Notes: a model not told the origin generated them from the sequence alone. DNA of 64,000 bases from Candidatus Kosakonia sp. 282A-S69 (GCF_029433855.1 NZ_JAROAU010000003.1:62001-126000), one strand, 5' to 3'. Shown: positions 35,017-45,942, counted from the stretch's first letter. Numbers and translations are program-made.

Positions 35017-35070
35017 CAAATTGAAAAATTGCGCTGACCTGGGGCTTTGTCTCCGGGTCAGTTTTCTTTT
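35017..35070 (+). ncRNA. graL: GraL-like small RNA from the greA leader
   Basis: Downstream of the likely greA promoter, CTGACCTGGGG pairs with CTCCGGGTCAG (35034-35061), followed by the T-rich TTTTCTTTT. This is an intrinsic terminator about 100 bp before the greA start. In E. coli, early termination at such a hairpin in the greA leader yields the GraL sRNAs. The 5' end given is inferred from the -10 element. Length and function here are not shown by sequence. Confidence 0.65.
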
Positions 35071-35163
35071 GCTCCTGCCCGGCTGTTTACGCCTGAATGC
35101 GGGGAGGTAACGCTGACGGGGTGGGGGACTACTCCTAACAGGAATGTTTAAGAGGTATAACAA

Positions 35164-35640
35164 ATGCAAGCTATTCCGATGACCCTACGTGGTGCAGAGA
35201 AACTGCGCGAAGAGCTGGAGTTTTTAAAAACCGTTCGTCGCCCTGAAATCATCGCCGCTATTGCGGACGCCCGTGAACATGGCGATCTCAAAGAGAACGC
35301 TGAATACCACGCCGCGCGTGAGCAGCAGGGCTTTTGCGAAGGCCGCATTAAAGATATCGAAGCGAAACTGTCGAATGCGCAGGTTATCGATATCTCCAAA
35401 ATGCCAAAAAATGGCCGCGTTATTTTCGGGTCCACGGTCACCGTGCTGAACCTGGATAACGATGAAGAGCAGACTTACCGTATTGTGGGCGATGACGAAG
35501 CCGACTTTAAGCAGAATCTTATTTCCGTGAACTCGCCTATCGCCCGCGGCCTGGTGGGGAAAGAGCAAGATGATGTGGTTGTCATTCGCACCCCAGGCGG
35601 CGAAGTGGAGTACGAAATCATCAAGGTGGAATATATTTGA
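35164..35640 (+). CDS. greA: GreA, transcript cleavage factor
   Basis: The 158-residue product equals E. coli GreA. The N-terminal coiled coil (about 1-75) carries the acidic tip [14 protein letters not shown], with the aspartate and glutamate that insert into the RNA polymerase secondary channel to stimulate cleavage of backtracked RNA. The C-terminal globular domain binds the polymerase. AAGAGGT precedes the ATG. The long leader contains the GraL terminator. Confidence 0.98.
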   Translation: MQAIPMTLRGAEKLREELEFLKTVRRPEIIAAIADAREHGDLKENAEYHAAREQQGFCEGRIKDIEAKLSNAQVIDISKMPKNGRVIFGSTVTVLNLDNDEEQTYRIVGDDEADFKQNLISVNSPIARGLVGKEQDDVVVIRTPGGEVEYEIIKVEYI

Positions 35641-35682
35641 TCACTGCGTCAACGTTAATTGTTGACGGATTGTAAAGATAAG

Positions 35683-35706
35683 AAAAAGGCCGCATTGCGG
35701 CCTTTT
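35683..35706. terminator. Bidirectional terminator between greA and yhbY
   Basis: AAAAAGGCCGCA and TGCGGCCTTTT form a near-perfect stem. It lies between two convergent genes and has A and T runs on each side. Confidence 0.9.
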
Positions 35707-35793
35707 ATGAACTCCAGGAGCGTGGCATTTTGCTCATCTGCTGGCGGAAACCCCTCGTTTTACACTGATTTTGTGTTCAACTCAGGATATCCT

Positions 35794-36087
35794 TTAGCGC
35801 GGCAGCGAAATTTTACGCTCTGCGGTCGGGCGATAAAGTACCAGCGTTTTGCCGATGACCTGGACATTACAGGCACCGGTTTCGCGAACGATAGCTTCCA
35901 CGATCAAGGTCTTAGTTTCTCTCTCTTCAGAGGCGATCTTCACCTTGATAAGTTCATGGTGCTCAAGCGCTTGTTCAATCTCGGCCAGTACCCCTTCGGT
36001 CAAACCATTGTTGCCAAGCATAACTACCGGCTTGAGCGGATGTGCCAGACCTTTCAGGTGCTGTTTTTGTTTAGTACTCAGATTCAT
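35794..36087 (-). CDS. yhbY: YhbY, CRM-domain RNA-binding ribosome-assembly protein
   Basis: The 97-residue product is a single CRM domain. It contains the loop VVMLGNNGLTEGV (GxxG-like) and ends GKTLVLYRPTAERKISLPR. YhbY associates with pre-50S particles in E. coli, and CRM domains bind structured RNA. It is divergent from rlmE, which modifies 23S rRNA, so the pair share a control region of about 120 bp. The start gives the exact E. coli length. Confidence 0.96.
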   Translation of the reverse strand: MNLSTKQKQHLKGLAHPLKPVVMLGNNGLTEGVLAEIEQALEHHELIKVKIASEERETKTLIVEAIVRETGACNVQVIGKTLVLYRPTAERKISLPR

Positions 36088-36205
36088 CGTATATTTTGCT
36101 TACGTTGGGATTGAAAACGGGTCATTCTACCGCCATCTCCTCTGTATCGCCAAATTGCGCGTCGAAATTTCTCGGTGTCGCCGATGAAACCGGATGGAAA
36201 GTTAA

Positions 36206-36832
36206 ATGACAGGTAAAAAGCGTTCTGCCAGCTCAAGCCGCTGGCTTCAGGAACACTTTAGCGATAAATATGTTCAACAGGCGCAGAAAAAAGGGTTACG
36301 TTCCCGAGCCTGGTTTAAACTTGATGAAATACAGCAAAGTGACAAGATTTTTAAACCGGGGATGACCGTGGTTGACCTGGGTGCTGCACCCGGTGGATGG
36401 TCGCAATATGCGGTCACACAGATTGGTGGGAACGGGCGCATTATCGCGTGCGATCTTTTACCGATGGATCCAATCGTCGGCGTAGACTTCCTTCAGGGCG
36501 ATTTTCGTGATGAATTAGTTCTGAAAGCCTTACTGGAGCGTGTTGGTGACAGTAAAGTTCAGGTTGTCATGTCAGATATGGCTCCCAATATGAGCGGAAC
36601 GCCAGCGGTTGATATTCCCCGCTCTATGTATCTGGTAGAGCTGGCGCTGGAGATGTGCCGCGATGTGTTAGCGCCAGGCGGTAATTTTTTAGTGAAAGTG
36701 TTCCAGGGCGAAGGTTTCGATGAGTACCTTACGGAAATTCGCTCCCTGTTTACGAAGGTTAAAGTGCGTAAACCGGACTCTTCACGTGCTCGTTCGCGTG
36801 AAGTGTATATTGTAGCGACCGGGCGAAAATGA
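36206..36832 (+). CDS. rlmE: RlmE (FtsJ/RrmJ), 23S rRNA 2'-O-methyltransferase at U2552
   Basis: The 208-residue product matches the heat-shock methyltransferase that methylates U2552 in the A loop of 23S rRNA late in 50S assembly. The catalytic tetrad residues Lys38, Asp124 and Lys164 are at the expected positions, with the final glutamate in SREVYIVA. The SAM-binding motif is [15 protein letters not shown]. It precedes ftsH by 93 bp; in E. coli the two form a heat-shock operon. Confidence 0.97.
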   Translation: MTGKKRSASSSRWLQEHFSDKYVQQAQKKGLRSRAWFKLDEIQQSDKIFKPGMTVVDLGAAPGGWSQYAVTQIGGNGRIIACDLLPMDPIVGVDFLQGDFRDELVLKALLERVGDSKVQVVMSDMAPNMSGTPAVDIPRSMYLVELALEMCRDVLAPGGNFLVKVFQGEGFDEYLTEIRSLFTKVKVRKPDSSRARSREVYIVATGRK

Positions 36833-36925
36833 TACCCCGTTGATTTCTGCCTTCGGTTTGAATGAAACGGGATATGTTGTATCCTGCCGCTGTTTTTAAC
36901 ACAGTTGTAATATGAGGTTAATCCC

Positions 36926-38866
36926 TTGAGTGACATGGCGAAAAACCTAATACTCTGGCTGGTCATTGCCGTCGTGCTGATGTCAGTATTCCAGAGCTTT
37001 GGGCCCAGCGAGTCAAATGGCCGTAAGGTGGATTACTCCACTTTCCTGCAAGAGGTCAACCAGGACCAGGTTCGCGAAGCGCGTATCAACGGACGTGAGA
37101 TCAACGTTACCAAGAAAGATAGTAACCGTTACACGACTTACATCCCGGTCAACGATCCTAAACTGCTCGACAACCTGCTGACCAAAAACGTCAAGGTTGT
37201 GGGTGAACCACCTGAAGAACCGAGCCTGCTTGGTAACATCTTCATCTCCTGGTTCCCGATGCTGTTGCTGATTGGGGTATGGATTTTCTTCATGCGCCAG
37301 ATGCAGGGCGGCGGTGGCAAAGGTGCCATGTCGTTCGGTAAGAGCAAAGCGCGCATGCTGACGGAAGATCAGATCAAAACCACTTTTGCTGACGTCGCAG
37401 GCTGCGATGAAGCGAAAGAGGAAGTGGGCGAGCTGGTTGAATATCTGCGTGAGCCGAGCCGTTTCCAGAAACTGGGCGGTAAAATCCCGAAAGGCGTCCT
37501 GATGGTCGGCCCTCCGGGTACCGGTAAAACGTTGCTGGCGAAAGCCATCGCTGGCGAAGCGAAAGTGCCGTTTTTCACCATTTCCGGTTCTGACTTTGTT
37601 GAGATGTTTGTCGGCGTGGGCGCATCCCGCGTACGCGACATGTTTGAACAGGCCAAGAAAGCCGCACCGTGCATCATCTTTATCGATGAGATTGACGCCG
37701 TTGGCCGCCAGCGTGGCGCAGGTTTAGGCGGTGGTCACGATGAGCGTGAGCAGACCCTGAACCAGATGCTGGTTGAGATGGATGGTTTTGAAGGCAATGA
37801 AGGCATTATCGTTATTGCTGCGACCAACCGTCCGGACGTACTGGATCCGGCGTTGCTGCGTCCAGGCCGTTTCGACCGTCAGGTTGTCGTTGGGCTCCCG
37901 GACGTTCGCGGTCGCGAGCAGATCCTGAAAGTGCATATGCGCCGTGTGCCGCTGTCGCCGGATATTGACGCTGCGATCATTGCGCGCGGTACTCCGGGCT
38001 TCTCCGGTGCGGACCTGGCCAACCTGGTCAACGAAGCTGCGCTGTTTGCTGCGCGCGGTAACAAACGCGTTGTCTCAATGGTTGAGTTCGAAAAAGCGAA
38101 AGACAAAATCATGATGGGCGCAGAACGTCGCTCCATGGTGATGACGGAAGCGCAGAAAGAGTCTACCGCGTATCACGAAGCGGGCCATGCGATTATCGGT
38201 CGTCTGGTGCCTGAACACGACCCGGTACATAAAGTGACGATTATTCCGCGCGGTCGTGCGCTGGGCGTAACCTTCTTCCTGCCGGAAGGGGATGCGATTA
38301 GCGCCAGCCGTCAGAAGCTGGAGAGCCAAATCTCTACGCTGTATGGCGGTCGCCTGGCGGAAGAGATCATCTACGGGGCCGAACATGTTTCTACCGGTGC
38401 GTCGAACGACATTAAAGTCGCGACCAACCTGGCACGTAACATGGTGACGCAGTGGGGTTTCTCGGACAAACTCGGTCCGCTGCTTTATGCCGAAGAAGAG
38501 GGCGAGGTGTTCCTCGGACGTTCCGTCGCGAAAGCGAAACATATGTCTGATGAAACCGCACGTATTATCGACCAGGAAGTGAAGGCGCTGATTGAACGTA
38601 ACTACAATCGTGCGCGTCAGATCCTGAATGAGAACATGGATATTCTGCATGCGATGAAAGATGCTCTGATGAAATATGAGACCATCGACGCACCGCAGAT
38701 TGATGATCTGATGTCTCGTCGTGATGTACGTCCGCCAGCGGGCTGGGAAGATCCAGGCGCGAATAACTCTGACAATAACGGTACCCCGCGAGCGCCGCGT
38801 CCGGTTGATGAACCGCGTACGCCGAACCCGGGCAATACCATGTCAGAGCAGTTTGGCGACAAATAA
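36926..38866 (+). CDS. ftsH: FtsH, membrane-anchored ATP-dependent zinc metalloprotease
   Basis: The 646-residue product has two membrane helices (about residues 7-26 and 100-122), an AAA domain (Walker A GPPGTGKT, Walker [31 protein letters not shown]) and the zinc protease motif HEAGH at about 417-421. FtsH degrades LpxC, sigma-32 and damaged membrane proteins and so sets LPS levels. A TTG start at GAGG-plus-8 spacing fits the ribosome-binding site best. The in-frame ATG nine bases later, giving [10 protein letters not shown], is the start used in many records. The C-terminal tail is acidic and proline-rich. Confidence 0.97.
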   Translation: MSDMAKNLILWLVIAVVLMSVFQSFGPSESNGRKVDYSTFLQEVNQDQVREARINGREINVTKKDSNRYTTYIPVNDPKLLDNLLTKNVKVVGEPPEEPSLLGNIFISWFPMLLLIGVWIFFMRQMQGGGGKGAMSFGKSKARMLTEDQIKTTFADVAGCDEAKEEVGELVEYLREPSRFQKLGGKIPKGVLMVGPPGTGKTLLAKAIAGEAKVPFFTISGSDFVEMFVGVGASRVRDMFEQAKKAAPCIIFIDEIDAVGRQRGAGLGGGHDEREQTLNQMLVEMDGFEGNEGIIVIAATNRPDVLDPALLRPGRFDRQVVVGLPDVRGREQILKVHMRRVPLSPDIDAAIIARGTPGFSGADLANLVNEAALFAARGNKRVVSMVEFEKAKDKIMMGAERRSMVMTEAQKESTAYHEAGHAIIGRLVPEHDPVHKVTIIPRGRALGVTFFLPEGDAISASRQKLESQISTLYGGRLAEEIIYGAEHVSTGASNDIKVATNLARNMVTQWGFSDKLGPLLYAEEEGEVFLGRSVAKAKHMSDETARIIDQEVKALIERNYNRARQILNENMDILHAMKDALMKYETIDAPQIDDLMSRRDVRPPAGWEDPGANNSDNNGTPRAPRPVDEPRTPNPGNTMSEQFGDK

Positions 38867-38897
38867 GCTTTCTGCAGTTGATGAACTGTCTGTAACT

Positions 38898-38927
38898 AAA
38901 CCCTGGGGCCTGCTCCGGGGTTTTTCT
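38898..38927 (+). terminator. Intrinsic terminator after ftsH
   Basis: AACCCTGG and CCGGGGTT form a stem (one G-T pair) followed by TTTTTCTTTT. It separates ftsH from folP. Confidence 0.85.
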
Positions 38928-38964
38928 TTTCTGTTCAACCGTAATACCTTCAGGGACTTCAGTC

Positions 38965-39813
38965 ATGAAACTTCATGCCCAGGGCTCCACACTTGAGCTG
39001 TCTCATCCTCATGTGATGGGGATCCTCAACGTCACGCCGGACTCCTTTTCTGATGGCGGCAGCCACAACACGCTGATTGAGGCGGTCAAACATGCCAACC
39101 TGATGATTAACGCAGGAGCGACCATCGTGGATATCGGCGGTGAATCCACGCGGCCCGGTGCCGCGGAGGTGAGCGTTGAAGAGGAGCTGGCGCGCGTCAT
39201 TCCGGTTGTGGAGGCAATAGCGCAACGCTTTGAAGTGTGGATCTCGGTTGATACCTCAAAGCCTGAGGTGATCCGTGAAGCCGCGCGGGCAGGTGCGCAT
39301 ATCATCAATGATATCCGCTCGTTGACGGAGCCTGGCGCACTTGAGGCGGCGGCGCAAAGCGGATTGCCTGTCTGCCTGATGCATATGCAGGGTCAACCAA
39401 AGACGATGCAGGAAGCACCAAAATATGATGATGTCTTTGCCGACGTTAACCGTTTTTTTGCTGAAAATATTGCGCGCTGCGAACGTGCGGGGATCGCAAA
39501 AGAAAAATTGTTGCTCGACCCTGGCTTCGGTTTCGGTAAGAATCTTTCCCACAATTATGCGCTGCTTGCCCGATTAAGCGAGTTTCACCACTTCGGCTTA
39601 CCGCTGTTGGTCGGAATGTCGCGTAAGTCGATGATCGGGCAGTTGTTAAATGTCGGGCCCGCAGAGCGGTTAAGCGGCAGCCTGGCATGTGCAGTGATTG
39701 CTGCGATGCATGGTGCGCAGATTATTCGTGTCCATGACGTAAAAGAAACGGTAGAGGCTATGCGGGTGGTGGAAGCCACACTGTCAGCGAAGGAAAATAA
39801 ACGCTATGAGTAA
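38965..39813 (+). CDS. folP: Dihydropteroate synthase
   Basis: The 282-residue product joins para-aminobenzoate to 6-hydroxymethyl-7,8-dihydropterin diphosphate and is the target of sulfonamides. Motifs present are [34 protein letters not shown] and GMSRKSMIG, all matching the chromosomal E. coli enzyme. The GGESTRPG loop and SRKS phosphate-binding loop look wild-type, so the sequence itself suggests no resistance. It overlaps the glmM start by 8 bp. Confidence 0.97.
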   Translation: MKLHAQGSTLELSHPHVMGILNVTPDSFSDGGSHNTLIEAVKHANLMINAGATIVDIGGESTRPGAAEVSVEEELARVIPVVEAIAQRFEVWISVDTSKPEVIREAARAGAHIINDIRSLTEPGALEAAAQSGLPVCLMHMQGQPKTMQEAPKYDDVFADVNRFFAENIARCERAGIAKEKLLLDPGFGFGKNLSHNYALLARLSEFHHFGLPLLVGMSRKSMIGQLLNVGPAERLSGSLACAVIAAMHGAQIIRVHDVKETVEAMRVVEATLSAKENKRYE

Positions 39814-41143
39814 TCGTAAATATTTTGGCACTGATGGCATTCGTGGCCGTGTTGGCGACGCACCAATCACCCCTGATTTCGTTCTGAAGCTGGGCTGGGC
39901 CGCAGGCAAGGTGCTGGCCCGTCACGGCTCACGTAAAATTATTATCGGCAAAGATACCCGCATCTCGGGCTATATGCTGGAATCCGCACTGGAAGCGGGG
40001 CTGGCTGCTGCCGGTCTTTCTGCTTCTTTCACCGGCCCGATGCCGACACCGGCGGTTGCTTACCTGACCCGAACCTTCCGGGCGGAAGCTGGGATCGTCA
40101 TTTCTGCTTCTCATAACCCGTTCTATGACAACGGGATCAAATTCTTCTCCATCGACGGTACTAAGTTGCCGGACGCAGTTGAAGAGGCGATTGAAGCGGA
40201 GATGGAGAAAGAGTTGACCTGCGTTGACTCTGCCGAGCTGGGTAAAGCCAGCCGTATCGTCGATGCCGCAGGCCGTTACATTGAGTTTTGTAAAGCGACA
40301 TTCCCTAATGAGCTGAGTCTCAATAACCTGAAGATTGTGGTGGATTGTGCCAATGGTGCGACATACCACATTGCCCCGAATGTCTTCCGCGAACTCGGTG
40401 CAAAAGTCATTGCGATTGGCTGCGAACCGGATGGCGTAAATATCAATGAAAAATGTGGCGCGACGGATGTTAAAGCGCTGCAAGAGCGTGTTCTGGCGGA
40501 AAAAGCGGATCTGGGTATCGCCTTCGACGGCGATGGCGATCGCGTGATCATGGTTGACCACGAAGGTCATAAAGTCGATGGCGACCAGATTATGTATATC
40601 ATCGCGCGGGAAGGCCTGCGTCAGGGCCAGCTGCGCGGTGGCGCGGTTGGCACGCTGATGAGCAACATGGGGCTGGAGCTGGCGCTTAAGCAGCTGGGCA
40701 TTCCATTTGCGCGCGCGAAAGTGGGCGACCGCTACGTGCTGGAAAAAATGCAGGAGAAAGGGTGGCGCATCGGTGCGGAGAACTCAGGCCATGTGATCCT
40801 GCTGGATAAAACCACCACAGGCGACGGGATTGTCGCTGGCTTGCAGGTAGTCGCGGCGATGGTGCGTAACCATATGACGCTACACGATCTCTGTAGCGGT
40901 ATGAAAATGTTCCCGCAAGTGCTGGTGAACGTGCGCTTTACCGCTGGTAATGGCGATCCGCTTGAAGATGAGAACGTTAAAACCGTGATGGCAGAGGTTG
41001 AAGCGACGCTGGGCAACCGTGGTCGTGTGCTGCTGCGTAAGTCCGGCACTGAGCCATTAATCCGCGTAATGGTAGAAGGCGAGGATGAAGCGCAGGTTAC
41101 CGCGCTGGCTAATCGTATCGCCGACGCCGTTAAAGCAGTTTAA
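39806..41143 (+). CDS. glmM: Phosphoglucosamine mutase
   Basis: The 445-residue product converts glucosamine-6-phosphate to glucosamine-1-phosphate on the way to UDP-GlcNAc. The phosphorylated Ser102 lies in [13 protein letters not shown]. The magnesium loop is DGDGDR, and the sugar loop GEDE-type motif and [13 protein letters not shown] complete the active site. The start ATG is inside the folP end (8-bp overlap). The pathway's first step (GlmS) is controlled by RapZ, encoded earlier in the window. A terminator follows. Confidence 0.97.
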   Translation: MSNRKYFGTDGIRGRVGDAPITPDFVLKLGWAAGKVLARHGSRKIIIGKDTRISGYMLESALEAGLAAAGLSASFTGPMPTPAVAYLTRTFRAEAGIVISASHNPFYDNGIKFFSIDGTKLPDAVEEAIEAEMEKELTCVDSAELGKASRIVDAAGRYIEFCKATFPNELSLNNLKIVVDCANGATYHIAPNVFRELGAKVIAIGCEPDGVNINEKCGATDVKALQERVLAEKADLGIAFDGDGDRVIMVDHEGHKVDGDQIMYIIAREGLRQGQLRGGAVGTLMSNMGLELALKQLGIPFARAKVGDRYVLEKMQEKGWRIGAENSGHVILLDKTTTGDGIVAGLQVVAAMVRNHMTLHDLCSGMKMFPQVLVNVRFTAGNGDPLEDENVKTVMAEVEATLGNRGRVLLRKSGTEPLIRVMVEGEDEAQVTALANRIADAVKAV

Positions 41144-41159
41144 CGGTTCGGTAAGTGGC

Positions 41160-41187
41160 TAAAAAGGCAGCTTTTGCTGCCTTTTTC
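41160..41187 (+). terminator. Intrinsic terminator after glmM
   Basis: AAAAAGGCAGC and GCTGCCTTTTT form a symmetrical stem around a TTTT loop, close to the glmM stop. Confidence 0.92.
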
Positions 41188-41369
41188 TTCACCACCTTGC
41201 GCTCTTTTGCTGTTTTTTTCCGCACTTGATAAAAAGCGTCGAAATTGCCCTTGCGCAGGTCATTCGCTTTAGTTAGTATTCACACCCGCTTCAGTGGGAA
41301 AGCATGAAACATCCCGCGTTATTGGTTTGAAGCATTGGCTGCGGCAACCCCGCAAGGAACAGGTTGATT

Positions 41370-41702
41370 ATGTACGAAGCTCTTTTAGTAGTTTTCCTTA
41401 TTGTGGCTCTGGCTCTTGTAGCTCTGATCATGCTGCAGCAAGGTAAAGGCGCTGACATGGGAGCCTCCTTTGGCGCTGGCGCGTCCGGTACGCTGTTCGG
41501 TTCAAGTGGTTCTGGTAACTTCATGACTCGTGCAACTGCTGTGCTGGCAACACTGTTCTTTATTATTAGCCTTGTGCTGGGCAACATTAACAGCAATAAA
41601 ACCAATAAAGGAAGCGAGTGGGAAAATCTGAGCGCACCGGCGAAGAGTGAACAGACTCAGCCAGCAGCGCCGGCGAAGCCGACCAGCGATATCCCGCAGT
41701 AA
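41370..41702 (+). CDS. secG: SecG, protein-export membrane protein
   Basis: The 110-residue product equals E. coli SecG: two membrane helices (about residues 2-22 and 52-71) joined by a glycine-rich loop (GAGASGTLFGSSGSGN), and a polar, proline-rich tail. SecG assists SecYE in preprotein translocation. AAGGAACAGGTTGATT precedes the chosen ATG; two codons upstream another ATG is possible. The tRNA-Leu gene starts 21 bp after the stop, so the two are probably co-transcribed. Confidence 0.97.
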   Translation: MYEALLVVFLIVALALVALIMLQQGKGADMGASFGAGASGTLFGSSGSGNFMTRATAVLATLFFIISLVLGNINSNKTNKGSEWENLSAPAKSEQTQPAAPAKPTSDIPQ

Positions 41703-41723
41703 GTTGTGAAGAAGTAAGTCGTG

Positions 41724-41810
41724 CCGAGGTGGTGGAATTGGTAGACACGCTACCTTGAGGTGGTAGTGCCCGATTGGGCTTACGGGTTCAAGTCCCGTCC
41801 TCGGTACCAA
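41724..41810 (+). tRNA. leuU: tRNA-Leu(GAG)
   Basis: The 87-nt sequence folds as a class II tRNA with a long variable arm. The acceptor stem GCCGAGG pairs with CCTCGGT, and CCA is encoded. The anticodon loop TTGAGGT between CTACC and GGTAG gives the anticodon GAG. The T arm is ACGGG-TTCAAGT-CCCGT. It matches E. coli leuU and lies just after secG. A second, damaged copy of its 3' end is present upstream of metY. Confidence 0.97.
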
Positions 41811-41821
41811 CATTCTGAAAG

Positions 41822-41848
41822 AAAGACATCGAAAGATGTCTTTTTTTT
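41822..41848 (+). terminator. Intrinsic terminator after leuU
   Basis: AAAGACATC and GATGTCTTT form a stem around GAAA, followed by T's. It ends the secG-leuU transcript. Confidence 0.92.
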
Positions 41849-41895
41849 CGCCTGTCGTTTGTATGCCTGACGTTACTGGCCGTTAAACCGACAAC

Positions 41896-41923
41896 AAAAA
41901 AAGCGCCCGCAGGCGCTTTTTTT
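41896..41923 (-). terminator. Terminator of argG, usable in both directions
   Basis: AAAAAAAGCGCC and GGCGCTTTTTTT form a symmetrical stem around CGCA. It lies between leuU and the convergent argG. In E. coli K-12 the gene yhbX occurs between these two genes; here there is only the 129-bp spacer. Confidence 0.92.
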
Positions 41924-41939
41924 ATTTCTGTAGCAGCGA

Positions 41940-43340
<1,401 letters not shown>

Positions 43341-43369
43341 CTATTTGTACCACTCATTCTTACATCTGT

Positions 43370-43408
43370 AGTGAATGGTTATGCAAAATTAATGAGTTTT
43401 CATTTAAT
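43370..43408 (-). promoter_or_regulatory. Tandem ARG boxes (ArgR operator) of argG
   Basis: TGAATGGTTATGCA (from 43372) and TGAGTTTTCATTTA (from 43393) match the ARG box pattern TGAAT-N4-ATTCA with one and two mismatches. Their starts are 21 bp apart, the standard spacing for a hexameric ArgR operator of two 18-bp boxes with a 3-bp gap. Confidence 0.75.
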
Positions 43409-43542
43409 CATCTTTTGGCGCGTACCGGAAGAGAGAAGCGCAATTTTCATTGTATAACTGAAAGAAAAAGCGGCATCTGTGCATAAAAACTCTCTTAATA
43501 ATATGCAATAACGGCGGAGCACGTGATGCTATGGATGAGCGG

Positions 43543-43572
43543 TTGACACAACGTGATGTTTTTCAATATACT
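43543..43572 (+). promoter_or_regulatory. Strong sigma-70 promoter upstream of the tRNA-Leu remnant and metY
   Basis: TTGACA (43543-43548) is perfect and is separated by 18 bp from TATACT (43567-43572). It directly precedes a degraded tRNA-Leu 3' end. It may have driven a lost tRNA gene and may now serve as a distal metY-nusA promoter. Confidence 0.7.
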
Positions 43573-43578
43573 GCAAGC

Positions 43579-43605
43579 CGGTTTTACGTCCCGTCTTCGG
43601 TACCA
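43579..43605 (+). pseudogene. Remnant of a tRNA-Leu 3' half
   Basis: GTCCCGTCTTCGGTACCA (43588-43605) matches 17 of the last 18 bases of leuU (41793-41810), including the CCA end. Weaker similarity extends back through the T-loop region. The rest of the tRNA is missing. It forms a direct repeat with the end of leuU, about 1.8 kb apart, flanking argG. Confidence 0.75.
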
Positions 43606-43619
43606 AATCCCAGCATTAT

Positions 43620-43648
43620 TTGCAAGTTGACGCTCAATCGAGTAAAAT
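43620..43648 (+). promoter_or_regulatory. metY promoter
   Basis: TTGCAA (43620-43625) and TAAAAT (43643-43648) are 17 bp apart, and the -10 ends 15 bp before the mature tRNA 5' end. A better-looking TTGACG overlaps the spacer but is too close to the -10. Confidence 0.7.
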
Positions 43649-43663
43649 TTGCCACGTTTCAGG

Positions 43664-43740
<77 letters not shown>

Positions 43741-43865
43741 CTTTCCCTTAGTGTTCTTTTTCAAATATACTGTGAAGACTTAACGCCTTCTCTAGCGGGA
43801 TTTGAAAAGAGTTCTTCCGGAAGGTTATCCAGGCCGCAGTTGCGGCTATAGGGTTCAGTTATTTA

Positions 43866-43891
43866 AAGCCCCGATTTATCGGGGTTTTTTG
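43866..43891 (+). terminator. Intrinsic terminator between metY and rimP (first)
   Basis: CCCCGAT and ATCGGGG form a stem with a 2-base loop, followed by six T's. In E. coli, part of the transcription passes such signals to reach rimP and nusA. Confidence 0.9.
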
Positions 43892-43910
43892 TTATCTGAG
43901 TACGAAATAA

Positions 43911-43933
43911 CTGGGCTATATGCCCTTTTTTTA
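43911..43933 (+). terminator. Second small terminator-like hairpin before rimP
   Basis: GGGC and GCCC enclose TATAT, followed by seven T's. The short stem gives it moderate strength. It lies just upstream of the rimP ribosome-binding site. Confidence 0.6.
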
Positions 43934-43949
43934 TGTCTTGGGGGTGGAC

Positions 43950-44402
43950 TTGTCCACATTAGAGCAAAAATTAACAGAGATGATTACGGCACCGGTTGAA
44001 GCACTGGGCTATGAACTGGTCGGTATCGAATTTGTGCGTGGTCGCACATCTACGCTGCGCATCTATATTGATAGTGAAGATGGCATCAATGTTGATGATT
44101 GCGCTGATGTCAGCCACCAGGTCAGTGCGGTACTGGATGTTGAAGATCCTATTACCGTTGCGTATAACCTGGAAGTTTCCTCACCAGGTCTTGAGCGACC
44201 TTTGTTTACGGCTGAGCACTACGCCCGCTTTAAGGGCGACGAAGTTTCGCTGGTGCTGCGAATGGCGGTGCAGAACCGTCGTAAGTGGCAGGGCATCATT
44301 AAAGATGTCGATGGCGAAATGATCACCGTTACGGTCGAAGGTAAAGATGAAGTGTTCGCCTTGAGCAATATTCAAAAAGCGAACCTGGTCCCCCACTTTT
44401 AA
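43950..44402 (+). CDS. rimP: RimP, 30S subunit maturation factor
   Basis: With a TTG start the product has 150 residues and begins [20 protein letters not shown], exactly the E. coli form. A strong GGGGGTG ribosome-binding site stands at the right distance. An upstream ATG in frame would add ten residues encoded by the terminator T-run and is unlikely. RimP binds early 30S intermediates and promotes assembly of the S12/S5/S19 region. The conserved [11 protein letters not shown] segment is present. It is 28 bp before nusA. Confidence 0.95.
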   Translation: MSTLEQKLTEMITAPVEALGYELVGIEFVRGRTSTLRIYIDSEDGINVDDCADVSHQVSAVLDVEDPITVAYNLEVSSPGLERPLFTAEHYARFKGDEVSLVLRMAVQNRRKWQGIIKDVDGEMITVTVEGKDEVFALSNIQKANLVPHF

Positions 44403-44430
44403 CAGTCTGGATTGAGGTGAAAGGCCCCCA

Positions 44431-45918
44431 ATGAACAAAGAAATTTTGGCTGTTGTTGAAGCTGTTTCTAACGAAAAGTCGCTTCCGCGTGAAAAAATCT
44501 TTGAAGCGCTGGAAAGTGCTCTGGCTACAGCAACCAAGAAAAAATATGAGCAAGAGATTGATGTGCGTGTAAGCATCGATCGTAAAAGCGGTGATTTTGA
44601 CACCTTCCGTCGCTGGCTGATCGTCGAAGAAGTGACGCAGCCGACGCGTGAAATCACTCTCGAAGCGGCACGTTACGAAGATGAGAGCCTGAACCTCGAC
44701 GATTACGTTGAAGATCAGATTGAATCTGTGACGTTTGACCGTATCACCACCCAAACCGCGAAGCAGGTTATCGTACAGAAAGTACGTGAAGCAGAGCGCG
44801 CTATGGTTGTCGATCAGTTCCGCGAACACGAAGGTGAAATCATCACCGGCGTGGTGAAAAAAGTGAACCGCGACAACATCACGCTGGATCTGGGCAACAA
44901 CGCTGAAGCCGTGATCCTACGCGAAGATATGCTGCCGCGTGAAAACTTCCGTCCGGGCGACCGCATTCGCGGCGTGCTGTACGCAGTCCGTCCTGAAGCG
45001 CGCGGTGCGCAGCTGTTCGTGACGCGTTCCAAGCCGGAAATGCTGGTCGAACTGTTCCGCATCGAAGTACCAGAAATCGGCGAAGAAGTTATCGAGATCA
45101 AAGCCGCAGCCCGCGATCCGGGTTCTCGCGCCAAAATTGCGGTGAAAACCAACGACAAGCGTATCGACCCGGTTGGGGCATGCGTTGGTATGCGCGGTGC
45201 CCGTGTTCAGGCCGTTTCTACCGAACTCGGCGGCGAGCGTATCGATATCGTACTGTGGGACGACAACCCGGCCCAGTTCGTTATCAACGCAATGGCACCG
45301 GCTGATGTTGCTTCTATCGTGGTGGATGAAGATAAGCACACCATGGATATCGCTGTTGAAGCGGGCAACCTGGCGCAGGCGATTGGCCGTAACGGTCAGA
45401 ACGTGCGTCTCGCGTCTCAGCTGAGCGGCTGGGAACTCAACGTTATGACCGTTGAAGATCTGCAGTCCAAGCATCAGGCTGAGGCTCACGCAGCGATTGA
45501 TACCTTCACCCGTTACCTGGATATTGACGAAGATTTCGCCACTGTACTGGTCGAAGAAGGTTTCTCAACGCTGGAAGAACTGGCCTATGTGCCAATCAAA
45601 GAGCTGCTGGAAATCGATGGCCTGGATGAAGACACCGTCGAAGCCCTGCGTGATCGTGCGAAAAGCGCACTGACTACTCTGGCGCTGGCGCAGGAAGAAA
45701 GCCTGGGGAATAAAGAACCGGCTGAAGACCTGCTGAACCTGGACGGTCTGGATCGTGCACTGGCTTTCAAACTGGCTGCTCGTGGTGTTTGTACGCTGGA
45801 AGACCTCGCCGAGCAAGGTGTGGATGACCTGAGCGATATCGAAGGGTTAACTGCCGACAAAGCCGGTGAGCTCATCATGGCCGCGCGTAATATTTGCTGG
45901 TTTGGTGACGAAGCGTAA
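44431..45918 (+). CDS. nusA: NusA, transcription elongation/termination factor
   Basis: The 495-residue product equals E. coli NusA. It has the polymerase-binding N-terminal domain (about 1-125), S1 domain (about 135-200, [16 protein letters not shown]), KH1 and KH2 (about 230-345, [15 protein letters not shown] and [12 protein letters not shown]), and two acidic repeats (about 364-425 and 440-490). The repeats contact the polymerase alpha subunit and relieve autoinhibition. It promotes pausing and, with phage lambda N or the rrn complex, antitermination. It lies between rimP and infB. Confidence 0.98.
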   Translation: MNKEILAVVEAVSNEKSLPREKIFEALESALATATKKKYEQEIDVRVSIDRKSGDFDTFRRWLIVEEVTQPTREITLEAARYEDESLNLDDYVEDQIESVTFDRITTQTAKQVIVQKVREAERAMVVDQFREHEGEIITGVVKKVNRDNITLDLGNNAEAVILREDMLPRENFRPGDRIRGVLYAVRPEARGAQLFVTRSKPEMLVELFRIEVPEIGEEVIEIKAAARDPGSRAKIAVKTNDKRIDPVGACVGMRGARVQAVSTELGGERIDIVLWDDNPAQFVINAMAPADVASIVVDEDKHTMDIAVEAGNLAQAIGRNGQNVRLASQLSGWELNVMTVEDLQSKHQAEAHAAIDTFTRYLDIDEDFATVLVEEGFSTLEELAYVPIKELLEIDGLDEDTVEALRDRAKSALTTLALAQEESLGNKEPAEDLLNLDGLDRALAFKLAARGVCTLEDLAEQGVDDLSDIEGLTADKAGELIMAARNICWFGDEA

Positions 45919-45942
45919 TAAACTGTAGCAGGAAGGAACAGC

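Noticed and set aside
43627..43648. TTGACG plus TAAAAT as the metY promoter
   Set aside because: Spacing is 10 bp. The TTGCAA at 43620 with 17-bp spacing is preferred.
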